A DNA stretch of 64,000 nt from assembly GCA_028386065.3 (NCBI GenBank), contig JAKUCV010004246.1, positions 17,095 through 81,094 of the forward strand. Direction: 5' to 3'. The translations under genes and the position numbers were made by a program. This document shows, piece after piece, positions 1 to 12,521 of this stretch. The stretch is from Turnera subulata. Lineage: Eukaryota > Streptophyta > Magnoliopsida > Malpighiales > Passifloraceae. The notes under the pieces are model-generated. The model was given only the letters and a program-made list of their open reading frames with translations, did not search any database and had not been told where the DNA came from. Each line of letters begins with the position of its first letter. The stretch's first letter is position 1.

Positions 1-1325
1 TAAACTCTGCCCCATCTCAAATCCGTATCTCCACGTGTGAACAGAATGGACCCTAAGGTAGATAAAATAAAATTAAATACACAGAGTTTCATTCTAGAAA
101 ATAGTACTAGTAGTTATTCTTTTTTTTTGGTTATAAAGTGAAGAAAATATTGTCTAATTCAATCACGCTCTACTCCTATCTGATTTACAAACAAAATTAC
201 TGGCCTACACTTGATGTTTTTTTTTAAAAAAAAAAAATTGGATAAGAACAAAGAGTTGTTTCTCTTTTTCTTTTTTGATTTTAGGTTGGGATTTCCTTCC
301 TTTACTACTTGCAACTTCTTGAATAGACTGGTAACTTAACTATCCATGTGCAATTGCATGCAGAGGAGGAGGAGGGGTATTAGATTTAGTACCGATCAAT
401 AATTGCTTTTTATTGTCACAAACATGATAGATAAGATATAGTCATATTATATTTATAGATAGATAAATCCATAATACTACAAAGATAGATAGACTAATGG
501 ATTCGCATTTGGCAATTGGCAAAGGGTGAGGACTTCAAATTCAATCCAAGGTTAGAGAGTAGTAGAGGAGGAGAGAAGAGGACCACCACCCACCCACCAT
601 CCCCTCCCTCCTTACATGCCTTTCCTTTTTTTCCTTTGCCTTTCATTTCCTTTGGAAGCTTTCATATTCTTCCCTTTGCCCTCTTTCATTTCCTAAATTC
701 TCTCTTCTATAATCTTATATTCTCGATCTAGTTTTTCCAAGTATATAATCTACCTATCCCCCTAACTAATGTTTTTACCATGTTTACGTCTATCATGTTT
801 ATTTATTTCACTACCCATCTTTATTTAGCACTTGACTTGCTTTAGGTTCACAACTCTCCTCCCCTCCCCTCCATATATCTACATATATAGACAGATACAT
901 ATACATAGATATCCAGAGAGAGGGAGAGAGAGAGAGAGGGGATAGATAGGTAGATAGATGTGAGTTTCTGCCCCCAAATTCACCGGTGGGGCTTGCAGGT
1001 TGATGCTGGTGGTGGAACTCTCTGTCTGATAAACAAAAACAATTTAAACAACAGGGTTATTAATGTGTTTGTTTGTTTGTTTGTGTGGGTGTGTTTTTTT
1101 TAATGCCTAAATTAAATTAAAGATTGTTGCTTTTATGTTAAAAAAGTTTTCTTTCTTTTTGTTTTGGGGTGGGAGGATATATAGAGGAGGAGAATTTGGA
1201 ATAATTGAGAGGAGGGCAGGGGATTGATTGATTAATAGAAGAATATACGAATAATAGGAGGAGAGATTAGTAGGATAGATAGGAATATACATAAATTTTG
1301 AAGGAAGAGGAGGAGGAGAAGGGAG
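1..1325. other. Upstream region of the PDK gene
   Basis: No gene is recognised here. The stretch is AT-rich with pyrimidine-rich patches and a GA-rich simple tract near 915-945. The part just before 1326 probably holds the 5' leader and promoter of the pyruvate dehydrogenase kinase gene. The leader is purine-rich (GGAGGAGAA-type) just before the ATG. I see no convincing TATA box that I could place with confidence. Short open frames here have no recognisable content. Confidence 0.5.
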
Positions 1326-4170
1326 ATGGCGGCGAAGAAGGCGTGGGAGGCGGCGTCGAAGAGCATGTTGGAGGAAGTAGGGAGGTGGGGATGCATGAAG
1401 CAGACGGGGGTGAGCCTGAGGTACATGATGGAATTTGGGTCCAGACCCACCCAGAGGAATCTCCTCATTTCCGCTCAGTTCCTCCACAAGGAACTCCCCA
1501 TCCGTATCGCCCGCCGTGCCATCGAGCTTGAATCCCTCCCTTATGGCTTGTCCCATAAACCTGCCGTCTTGAAAGTACCCCCCTCTCTCTCTCTCCCTCC
1601 TCATCTATTTATCTATCCATCTATCTTCTTCCCTCTTTGTTTTTTCTTAATTAAACATGTTCCTTATATCCCTCGTATGTATTTGTTGTAGATATATACT
1701 ATGTTATGTTGGATTCTTCCCTTTTTGGTGTGTTTGTGTTGGGGGGGATGATAATAAAATAAATAATTAAGAGCATCATGATCATGGGGTTGGATGCGGT
1801 TGGGATTTCTTAATTGCCACTCTTACTCTTAATTTTTTTTTCTAATCCTTTCTTTCTTTTCTGACTCTGACTCTTCTTCCTCTAATCACTTTTCCCCCAC
1901 TGTGTCTGTGTCTGCTTTTCTTCCTAATAATAAAGTATATTTAGTACTTTAGTACTATCATAATATTAAATGTCCTTATCCCATTCTGCATGTTGCCTTT
2001 TCTTCTCTTTCTTCATTCTTCTTCATCTTCTACTTGGTCCAACAAAACTTTTTTAAAAAATTGAAATTCGCTTGCATTTTGCTTAATGTGCCTTATTGTT
2101 TTAATCTGCTGCTCTCTTCCCGCATCTTTTCTTTTCTCTACCTACTGTAGAAGTGTTAACTTAGTGCTACTGCTCCTTGAGCCTTCAACATTTAGAATTT
2201 GGAAAAGTCGTGATAATGTTAACACACGGTGTTGGTGTTGGTTTCTTATTCCCAGGTGCGAGATTGGTACCTGGATTCCTTTCGGGATATGAGGTCCTTT
2301 CCAGAGATCAAGGATGCCAATGATGAGAAGGAGTTCACTCAGATGATTAAGGCCATTAAGGTGCGGCACAACAATGTGGTCCCCATGATGGCCTTGGGTG
2401 TCCAACAGCTCAAGAAAAGCTTGGACCCCAACATTGTGAATGAGGACCTAGTCGAGATTCATCAGTTTCTTGATCGCTTCTATATGTCACGCATTGGAAT
2501 TCGCATGCTTATTGGTCAGTCCTTACTTCTGTTTTTCTTGTATACATCCCATCACATCACAGATATATCGGGGTGGTTTGGGTGGTTCTACTTCTAGGCT
2601 CATTCCTAATTACTATTATTATTAAGTTCTTAAATGATGCTATTTTGACTGTTGAGCTACCCCTTTTTTTCTTAAGTTAATGCAAATGTTTTCCGTTTTG
2701 GATGATCTTCAGGGCAGCATGTAGAGTTGCACAATCCCAATCCCCCTCCTCATATTGTGGGCTGTATTCATACAAAAATGTCTCCGGTTGAGGTAGCTAG
2801 GAATGCTAGTCAAGATGCTCGCTCTATCTGTTTAAGAGAGTACGGGACTGCACCTGATGTTAATATTTATGGGGATCCGAATTTTACATTCCCGTAAGAA
2901 CCTTTTCCTCTCCTGGAGCTTTATTTATTTTTTTTTCATTAAGTTGTTCCATTAAACTCTGTCTCTTTGTCTTTCATTCATGCGTCCAAGATCCAACCTA
3001 CATTTTGCTACTAGCTTGCATTTATGTTTTTCGAGTCTTTCTTCCTGAAATTATATGCTTAGGACTTTGCTTTCTTTCCAGTTATACAATGTTTTTTTTG
3101 CTTGTATTAACAGGTATGTTCCAACGCACTTGCATCTCATGGTATTTGAGTTGGTTAAGAATTCTTTACGTGCTGTCCAAGAGCGTTTCATGGACTCGGA
3201 TAAAGTACCGCCTGTTAGAATTATAGTTGCTGAAGGAATTGAAGATGTCACCATAAAGGTAGTCTTGTATGAGCGATGAATGTTTCATGTCTTTCCTTTC
3301 TTTTCCTCTACACTGTTTTCTTTATTCTTTGTGGAGTATTCCCTGTCTTTTTGGGTCTCTGCTCTGGAAAACCTGTTTTGAACCATATTATCTAGTTCTA
3401 TCGATGACTAGCAAGTTGTCTTTTGTGGTAACGCAGGTCTCTGATGAGGGTGGCGGAATACCAAGAAGTGGTCTTCCAAAAATCTTCACTTACCTTTACA
3501 GTACTGCTAGAAATCCTGTAGAGGATCTCGAAGCATCAAATGCAGTGACAATGGCTGGCTATGGATATGGGATTCCAATCAGCCGCTTGTATGCACGGTA
3601 CTTTGGGGGCGATCTGCAAATTATATCCATGGAAGGATATGGTAAGTTGATTATTTACACTCAGAATGTGGTGGGCATACGTATAGCTTGTGATATTCAG
3701 TGGACAAGCACTTAAAAAAGATCTTGATAGTTCTACCAGTATGCATGTTTAATTGATTTTGCAACATTTTCTGTTTTGGTAAAATGCTTTAGGAAGTTTA
3801 CTCATAGGGAAGCGAACTAAGTAGCTCTATTTATATCCTGAAACATGTTTAGGGTGTGGTTTTGGTGCTTCTATAAAGTCCGGAATACAAATGATGCTCA
3901 TAACTTGTGGGTTATTTTCATGGTGATATTTGTGAAATCTTCTTCCATTTTTTAATTGACTTGGTCCTTAGTCAGATAACCTTTAGTTTTAGTCATCTTT
4001 GGTTAGAGATAATAGTTTCCGTGTTTATTTGTTTCTCTTTTTGTATGGTGGTGGTTTGTTTGCATTTTTTTATACGGTTTCTTGCTGATGATACGTATTT
4101 TGCGTATGCAGGAACAGATGCATATCTCCATTTGTCTCGATTGGGAGACTCACAAGAACCATTGCCGTGA
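1326..4170 (+). CDS. PDK: Mitochondrial pyruvate dehydrogenase (acetyl-transferring) kinase
   Basis: This enzyme phosphorylates the E1-alpha subunit of the mitochondrial pyruvate dehydrogenase complex and so switches it off. Six exons join without a break: 1326-1574, 2256-2514, 2713-2893, 3114-3258, 3437-3641 and 4112-4170, giving 365 residues, the usual plant length. The N-terminal helical domain is followed by a GHKL ATP-binding domain. That domain has an N-box (ELVKNS, E242 and N246), a G1 box (DEGGG, from D281) and a glycine-rich lid (GYGYG, from 319). Plant PDKs resemble histidine kinases in fold but act on serine. The first ATG of exon 1 follows a purine-rich leader and gives the expected start (MAAKKA). 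All splice sites are GT-AG and phases agree. The gene looks intact. It is not part of the Arabidopsis-like block that follows it. Confidence 0.95.
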
Positions 4171-5640
4171 ATGTTCAACTCTGATGAAGTTGAAAGGCCA
4201 AAAACTTTTCGATGTAAACTTATTCGGTTATTGAAAATGTCATTTGAAAAGGGATGCTCTCAATTTCAGTCTAAAAGAATTTTCTGTTTACTCGTACATT
4301 CTGGATTTGGTTTTATTTCGCTGCATCTCGACTTGATCTTTAGGCATTGGCTATTATTTATGCTAGTAGAGTATGGTTTTGGGCGTAACAATGATTAGAC
4401 CGCACAAGAGATGAATCACATAAGGATGACTCGACTTTGTAACTAAAGGTGGTTGCATAACTTAAGAAACTGTGACAGGTGAAAAGAAATATATCATTAA
4501 TGTTTGATTTCTATAATTCTGCTCACTTAGATGGCTGATGATGACGATGACCATGAAATAAATTTAGCCATTCCAAGTGAATTAGAGAGATACTTTTTAG
4601 ATCTTCCCCGAGTCAAAAGGTATTCCTTTGGATATATCGCTATTTATGAAGAATGTGGTGCTTTTTTCCATGCATATGATATCTTGACTGGTTTCAACAG
4701 TTGTTTCGATTTTAACAAGAGAGGTTAAATACTTGTTTCACTTGGTAGCTCTTACTCCAAGAATGGTTGAAGCTATCATATGTGGGCAAATTGTTTCGAA
4801 GATGACAATCTTCTCTTTATGTGGAAGAGAAATTAGACGAATTAGAAGAAATTAAATCAAATAATTTTTTTCCTTTTGTTTAATCTGCATTATCATTAAT
4901 TCGTTATGATATCATTTATGAATATTATTTGATTATCTCTATTTTTTACGAGAACTTTCAACCCAAGAGCATCCACTATTGATGATTGGATATGGAGAAT
5001 GTCATAATTGCACAAATGTTTTACTGATGATTGGATATGGAGAATGTTAAAGAGCTGAATCTTGGATACAATGCAAGTGTATGAACGTAATGGCACAAAT
5101 GCTTTGATGTTGTATACGACTCAATCCACCACGCAAAATTTATTTTCAGTTTGTGTTTTGTCAGTTAAAGTTTCCAATGTAGCTATATAACCACGTCCTT
5201 ATTACTTGAGCACTTATACTAATTAATTATATTAAACCGAATTCCTTGCATTAGGTTGGATTTTTCTTATATTTGTCTGGTTATAGTTGATTGCAATTCA
5301 AAAAAGATATGTTCTGAAAATCTGTTCCGGAAATCCGACATTAATCCGAAAATCCGTAACATCCGATACGGGATTCCGAAAATTTAAATGGAATGGAGAT
5401 CCGTAGAATAAATCCGAACTATTTGGAGCTCCGCCCCAAAATTGGTATTTGGAACAGAGAGCAATCCGTGCTCACCCCTATTAGACTCCTTCAGCTGTTG
5501 CAAAACCAACAGCTTGGACACTCAAAGCCCTAAATTGTTTCCATAGTGAAGAGGAAAAGATGACAGCAAAATTCCAAGTTTACATGTTAAACATTCACTA
5601 ACCGAAGTTTAACTGTCTACTATGTTAGCAGCACAAAGCT
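4171..5640. other. PDK 3' region and intergenic DNA with short direct repeats
   Basis: The first few hundred bases are probably the PDK 3' UTR. An ATG at 4531 opens a 65-codon frame (to 4728) with an acidic start (MADDDDDHE) that resembles no family I know; I treat it as doubtful. A motif GATGATTGGATATGGAGAATG occurs twice, at about 4980 and 5027. A stretch at about 5280-5490 is rich in ATCCG-like words and ends in GTGCTCACCCCTA, which resembles a hAT-type element end, but I found no partner end. Confidence 0.4.
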
Positions 5641-5647
5641 CAATTGC

Positions 5648-8600
5648 TCACTCAAAACCATTATCAAAATAGGTTTGATCAGTATTATCATCATCATCAT
5701 CATCATCGTCGCCGTTATCATCAGCATCATCACTAGTACCATCATGATTAACGTTGAAGGCTTCTACATCAGCCAGAGTGGCTAACTCGAGAGTTCCTTC
5801 CCGACCCACAATAGTTCCGTCCTGATGATTACCCAAATCATTCTGAAACGTATCGTCATATGATGTACCCTTTTGGTTACAGATGGTCTGCAAAACAGCA
5901 AACAGTGTAATCAATGATATAGCCCAAATAAATACTACTGGAAGTACATTATGCGGCTACGCATGTCTTTAGTGGAAATTAAGAGTTTATCAAACCTTGT
6001 ATTAGGCAAGTGATTGTTTGGCATAGCAGTAAACCAGAGCAGGAAACAGCTCAAGCACTGTGAGATGCAACATTATTAAAACATGACAAATACCATCATT
6101 CAGCTTTTCGAATGAAGCGGTATGCACTTCATTCATCTTCATTCTTGCAGGTGTGGTTGACAAAATCAGATGACAGTGTTTAACATTTTAAAGGTGGCAT
6201 GGATTAAAAGAGATGGGTCAGCGTGGTTGACGGCTCCACCAGAGCAGCCAATTCTTAGTGAATGACAAAATATGCAGCTAATTCATTTATTAAGCCATAA
6301 AAAATGATTCACCAGGCCTTCAAAGATTTGGAAAACAAATCAAATTGATTCCATGCCATCAAATTTTCTGCCAAAAACAGTTAAGAGATATTCAAACAAT
6401 AAAATTCAGTTAAACTACTGTACATGTTAAGACTACTAATATTGATTTTGACTGAAGACCTAAAATGCAGATAAAGCTGGGATTAATGATACCTCATCTT
6501 CTTGGAATACATGTTTTGGTGCTTCTACAATCCAGTCATCCAGAAGATGTTCTTGCAGCATGATGTCATGGGACGTGGAGGCACTGGACCGTTTCTTTAA
6601 TTGGCATTCTCTTAGACGCAGATTATAGTGGACAAATACAAGATCATCTAATCTTTTCTGAGATAAGCGATTCCGCTTTTGGATGTGGATCTGATCATAG
6701 ATGCTCCAGGAGTGCTCGCATCCGATTGAAGAGCAAGTTTGACTTAGTACACGTACAGCTATTCGTTGCAACTCCAAGCAGCTAATACCATGTTGTAACC
6801 ACCATGCAGCTGCGAGGATTGGTATCAATCAGAACATAACAGGAGCCTACTTTACAATTTGAGCATTAGTGTAATGGCTATGAAATTCTATCCTCACCTG
6901 GGTCGAGCTCTGATCTTGTACTAATTGCCAGTTCAGTTCCAAAATCGCCTTTTGCAGAAATATAATCAGAAATCTGACATCACATTGGAAAATTGTTGGT
7001 AAGGAATACATCTGTGACCTGAAATAGGCACATCTACCATGAACATCAAATCATTCTTTACCTGCTTGGACGCTGCAATCCTTCTCATGTTGTCTGGTTC
7101 CAGACGAAATATGCATTCATTTAGTCCACGCACCACCTCTGAATGCTACAACTACATATGACTAACTCAGGCCAGAAATAAAGCAAAACAAGTTTGAAAT
7201 TAAAAGACAGTGCTGGATTTCCTACCGCCATAAAATCAGAACGGTATCTTTGTGACGGATTCAAGAAGTAAGCAGCCACACATAAAGGGTGACACAACAA
7301 GGATCGCAAGTGATTATCAAGCACATCACAGAATGGTCCATATTTATGAACGTCATCATCATGGATAGATTGGATTGCAAGCTTTAACCTGGAAATATTG
7401 TTATATATAAACGGCATTGAAAGGTTTTCGCCACTATCAACCTTTTGAAGTACTTGCAATACAGGGTTCACTGATCTGCTAACATGCTCTAATTTCTTCC
7501 AAAATGCAGCGTTTGATACAATCTTTTCCACGTCTTTCCCCGCATCTGATTTGGAGAACTGAGTGGAAGTCCATTTACTTGACTGAAACATTCTTCTTAT
7601 GCTCATCCTATGGTCCAACAGGCTCTGCAAAATTGTAAAGTTGGAGATGTATCGGGTAGCAGCTGGTCTCAGAAGCTCTTGTCCTTTAGTAAATTCTTTT
7701 GAAAGATTTAGCAAGAAGATATGGTTGTAAATTAGTTTTGTAATTTTTTGGCATTTCATCATGCATTCTTTTACGCATCTTATCTTCAAAAAATCTTCAA
7801 AAATTCGATCAATGCAATAGCTGGCACATGGGGTCCAAAATAAATTCCTTCTCCTCTCCTCAAGCATCTTCCCAGCAGCCTCGTAGCTGGGAGTATTCTC
7901 AGTGATTACCTACAACAAGAGACAAGAAAAGGGGGCAAACACACAGTAATCTGCATTAAGATCATATGCAATAAGGAAGAATGAGTTGAAATTTTGATTA
8001 AGAAGAGTAAGCAGTTACCTGCACCACATTTTCTTCGCCCATCTCTTCCACTACTTTGTCTAAGAGCTTAAACAAACTTAAAGCATCTTCTACAATATCA
8101 CTGGCATCAACTGAACCAACAAAGTATATGCCATGGGGGCAAGAAACCAACAGATTGATCAATGTCTTCCCTTCAATATCTGTCCAACTATCAGCCATCA
8201 CAGAACAACCAGTGATTGCCCAAGACGCCTTGTACTCGACCAAGTAGTTTCTAATGGTCGCAATTTCTTCATGAAGAGAGCGACCTGATATCAGTTGGCT
8301 CCGAGGGCCTATCAAATCCTGTCCGTATTGACCAACAGCCTCCAGCATCTTGTGAAAGTAAAGAGAATTTGCTGCTTGAAATGGAACTCCTGCATGATAA
8401 AAGAATTTGCAGATGGCAGATATAACTTCTTTGTGAGCTTTCCTAGAGGATCCACCTTTTACTTTTAATTGTTTGCAGGATGGTGGCTGTGGCATCTCAT
8501 TAGTTGGTGCATTTAAAAAAACAGAATCCAGTCTTGATTTTTTCAACAATGGCTCGAAGTTACTAATGGGACCTCTCTCATTGAGAGTCATCCGAGAATC

Positions 8601-9332
8601 TTTCTGCAATCTTTTATCACCAATTGTTAGCCTTTCCTCACTGATGCGAAGCAGACCATCTTCCTCATGCTCGTAGTCTTCATCTTCAGCATCTGAAGGT
8701 TTAATGAGAGCAGATACCTCCCTGGTATCAGGCTGTCTTTGTCTCCTTCCGGCACGATGCCATTTCATATTCTCTTTTATCTTAAGGTAGACTTCTTCAG
8801 GAGCACTATGACAAGGAGCTACTTCCCCAGGAATTCTTGCTAGGTGTTGTTTAAACCGGTTGATGCCTCCACTCACTACTTTGTTACAGTAATTACATTT
8901 GACCTTTTTCTTCCTCTCATCCTGAGCGATACCATGCTCCCACCCAGGGTCAACAAAAGTTACTGGGCGTGCCATCATTGAATTAACCACAAAGTGCTTG
9001 CCTTTGCTTTTATGCATGACATATCCTTCCTCAGTTTCATAACGAGAAGCTGGTCCTTCGTCTTCAAGTTGTTTCGATGATCTTCGAGCGGAACTGCAAC
9101 CCTCCAAATTTTGTTTCATACAAAGGTACACTTCCTCAGGAGCTTTGTCGCAGTAGGTGACTTCACCGGAAACTCGGGCGAGGTGTTGCTTTAACCTATA
9201 TATCCCACCGCTGACCACTTTGCCACAATAGTTACATTTGACCTTCTTCTTCCTATCATCCTGAGCAACGCCGTGCTCCCATCCCGGGTCCACAGTTGCA
9301 GAGGAGCGAAAGGGGGCCATAACTTGAACCAT
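5648..9332 (-). CDS. hAT-family transposase-derived protein with two BED zinc fingers
   Basis: This is a domesticated-type hAT protein of unknown role, probably nuclear and DNA-binding. Six exons on the minus strand join in frame: 9332-8019, 7909-7226, 7145-7062, 6973-6898, 6809-6493 and 5887-5648, about 904 residues. Two near-identical BED-type fingers lie near residues 15-75 (C33, C36, H50, C61) and 128-185 (C146, C149, H163, C174). A DUF659-type block follows near 320-440, with GCSVMADSWTD. The C-terminal part has the hAT dimerisation region (AAWWLQHG, then SQTCSSIGCEHSWS). The tail is acidic, with a run of aspartates before the stop. Long spliced structure, no terminal repeats found at its ends and an intact frame argue for a host gene rather than a mobile copy. 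It matches the hAT dimerisation gene that I recall at Arabidopsis At3g17450. A second in-frame ATG at codon 5 (MAPFRSS) could also be used. Confidence 0.88.
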
Positions 9333-11489
9333 TAAGGTAGCTTAATGATCCAGCTTTATCCAAATGGGATGCTGTATCTGAGGTGCTAGTTACAAAAAAA
9401 GTAGGTTAATGGCGATCAAAAGAATGTTAAAAAGAAAAGAGAAAAAACACAGCCTGCCTAAACTGGCATGCACAGGAAGCAGCAGCAAGAGACACAATGA
9501 AATCAACCATTCTCTTTTTTTTTTTTTGTTTTATTAATTTCTAAACCCCAAGTACACCAAAGAGTAAGAGATAGGATGGTCTGTGTATTGGTACCGGGGA
9601 AGCTAAAAAAAGATTGATTGGTCCCTTCAAAATCCTTTCTTTCTTATATTTCCTGGTGGTGCACCCTCCTAAAGTCTTCTTCTTGGGTTGGGTGGGTGAT
9701 CATCAGAAAACAACCACCATAAAAAGGGAAAGAAAAAGAAATGTCTTTTGTCTTTCTAAAATTTAAGTTCTTCAGCAAAAGAAGAAGAAGAAGCATAATT
9801 GTATGTATATATAATAATCCTTTGCTTTGACATTCATTCATAGATACGGACGTAAGACACAATTGAATAATATCTTTGCAGGCAGACAATCAATCAATCA
9901 ATCAATCAAAATAGGGCTAAAGGAGAGAATGCTGCATGTAAAGGAAATGAAATTTTTGGTTTTCCCTCAAAATTAATCAATTTCTTTATTTTAAAAAAAG
10001 AAAGAAGTAAGAATGAAATAATAGAGAAGGGGCGTTTGCTGGTGGCATATACCTGACTGAATCCAACAAATAGATGACGTGTTCTTCTCTTCTGTTCTGG
10101 GTTGTTGTTATTGAGGAGGAGGAGGAGGAGGAACCGGGCGGGGCCGGAGACCCAAACGGAGGGGGAGAGGGGGAGAGGGGGAGAGAGAGAGAGAAGGATT
10201 CGGGTTCGGGTTAGTGGCGTGTTGTGGAATCGCGAGTTCCCTAGGCCGAGTGGGTTGAGAATTAGAGTCAACTCGACCCGGTGTTCCCAACTCTTCAACT
10301 TGCATGTATAATTAACATTAGTACTTGCAGCTGCATTAATCCCTCTTTCTTTCTTTCCATTTTCCTGTATTATTTCTTTTTTTACTACAGACCTAATAAT
10401 ACATTAGTGTTGCTCAATGTATCACTCGTATAGATACTTGTTTTTTCTTTTTTATTTATTCAATAGATATTTTTTTCATTTATATAACATCCTTCCATCT
10501 AGACTTTTATTAGAGCAAAAGCTCATTTTTTTTTTTTGTTGAAGAAGAATAAATAAACTTCGTCCCACATTATTATGTAGTGTGTGGGATGGAATCGTCT
10601 GACATGCTGAGTTGGCTCAAAAGTTTGCCTGGGGATTGAAAAACAACATGGCCATGTTTTAATGTTGGCACCAACTCAATGAGTCGCTGAATCCTACTAC
10701 GCGTAACCTTTTTTTGGTATGTTAGAATTTTATAAATTAGCCACAATCTCAGGCCCTACATCCTCAATCCTACCCGTCACTTTATCACATATATTTTGTT
10801 AAAAATATCCGAGAAAAGTTTTATGTATGCTTAAAAATATTATTATCTCATATTTTAAAAATTTATAATTTTATTTAACATATGAGGAAATTTTGTATGT
10901 ACTTATTTATTTAAACATATATAATAGAAAACTAATTTGTGAATTTAATGAATTAATACATAGGTCAATCCGGATGAGCTATATCAACAAGACATAATTA
11001 TTTAGTATCAAGAGAAAAAAAAAAAGACATGATTATTTATTAAGTGATGTTTGTATTGAAAAACCTATATATTTACCGATTCAACCCGAACATGAATTCA
11101 ACTTATAAACATGAATTGCCAAGTCCAATCATAGCTTCCCCATAACTTATGTTGTCCCCTCGATGGATGGAGGATGACTCATAGGTTAAACGTTATGTAA
11201 ATAATCTAAGCAATTTTTATTCTATTTAGACATAATAGTATTAAATTAAAAATGTAGGGTCATGATTAGAAAAGTTCACATGGATTAATTTTAGCATATA
11301 ACCTTAATCTTTTGTAACTTACTAAAAATGAGGGACAGAAGATTTTTGAGTTATAATAATAGTCCCATGCCACCAAAACTAAACCAAAAGCTGAGGAACA
11401 GAGCAGAGCTGCAGAGGCATACCAACTTACGCTGGACATCAACAACACAAGATGCCAGGCATCGATTAGATACATATGCACAATCGAAT
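9333..11489. other. Leader region of the hAT-derived gene and AT-rich spacer
   Basis: The part up to about 10300 probably holds the 5' leader of the minus-strand hAT-derived gene. On that strand a donor-like site (CAG then GTATAT) sits near 10052, next to a pyrimidine-rich tract at about 10100-10200. This suggests a leader intron ending somewhere before the ATG at 9332. From about 10320 to 11260 the sequence is AT-rich and I see no gene or clear repeat. Confidence 0.4.
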
Positions 11490-12521
11490 CCAAGAGTCTC
11501 CCCTGGTTTAATTTTCAACGGGCCCAGCGCCATAGCAAGTTTCTCGCTATGGTAATACAGTACAGTTGCTTCTCCCTTTCCTCCTCTTCAAATTCATGCA
11601 GGATACCCTCGCTTTCGGGCACATACCCAACAGATTTTATCTCTCCTAGCAACTCATGTACTTTGCCATATATTTCTTTAGCTTGAGGATGAGAGTGATC
11701 ACCTGCAATGAATTCGTGAACTTCACCTTCCACCTCAATCGCGAAAATACCAGAGCCTTTCTCACTTTCCAATCATTCATGAGTTTCCTCATATTGACCG
11801 CATCTTCCCATTGTCCAGCATTGGCACGCAAGTTAGCCAGTGCCATATAGCGTTCACTATTGTTAGGTTCTAATTCAATTACTTCTCTCCCTATTCTCTC
11901 AAGCTGTGTCAAGGAAGCCACATTTGCAATACATGTCAATGATTGCCGTAGCAACCTTGTGATTCACTTCAACCCCATTTTTTGGCGACGAGCTCATGGA
12001 TCCACTTGCCCTGCTCTAAAGCTTCCAAACCTGTATAGGTCGATAACATGGTAGCTGCCACAAACTTATCCAATCCAACCTGCTCGGCTCTCATCCAATG
12101 GAGCAAGGCAAGAGCTTCATGGAAGCGGTTGCTTTGGACATAAGCGGCAATCATGGCATTCCGAGGAGCAGAATTTCTCATCAGAGGCATCATCAACTGA
12201 AAAAACGAGAAAGCTTCATCGACGAATCCCCAACGAGAATAGCCCAAGATCATGGTAGTGCAGGAGTCAGGATCATGCCGAGGCATGCTGTCAAAAACCC
12301 CTTCTTGCTTCCTGCAGCTTGCCAAAACTAGCATACATATGAATCAAATTGTAGGAACAACAAGCATCCGCACCAAAAACCAAATTTGAAAAGGTGGGCA
12401 TGGATTTGTTTGGCCGCTTAAACGTTGTTACTGAGGCCACAAGCCCTCGCAAATGAAGGGAAAGTGAAGGAGTTTGGGGGGTGAGACGGAGTGTTGCAAT
12501 GTGAGAGAATACAATAAGCAT
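11490..12521 (-). pseudogene. Pentatricopeptide repeat (PPR, DYW class) pseudogene
   Basis: PPR-DYW proteins bind organellar RNA and take part in C-to-U editing. Here the remains run in several frames. The first piece (from 12521) has a PPR-like stretch SYNLIHMYASFGKLQEAR. A shifted frame holds more repeats (TTMILGYSRWG, then AMIAAYVQSNRFHEAL). A further shift gives NHKVATAIIDMYCKCG, after which the sequence jumps straight to the E-type region (IELEPNNSERYMALANL), so several repeats are missing. Another shift leads to the start of the DYW domain (HEFIAGDHSHPQAKEIY) and a trace of HSEKLA. The rest of the DYW domain is not recognisable. At least three frame breaks, one internal deletion and the lost 3' end make a working product very unlikely. 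Confidence 0.85.

Noticed and set aside
4531..4728. Small acidic ORF after PDK
   Set aside because: It lies downstream of the PDK 3' end, resembles no family and shows no supported splicing.
5280..5490. hAT-type MITE suggested by GTGCTCACCCCTA
   Set aside because: No matching inverted end and no 8-base duplication were found.
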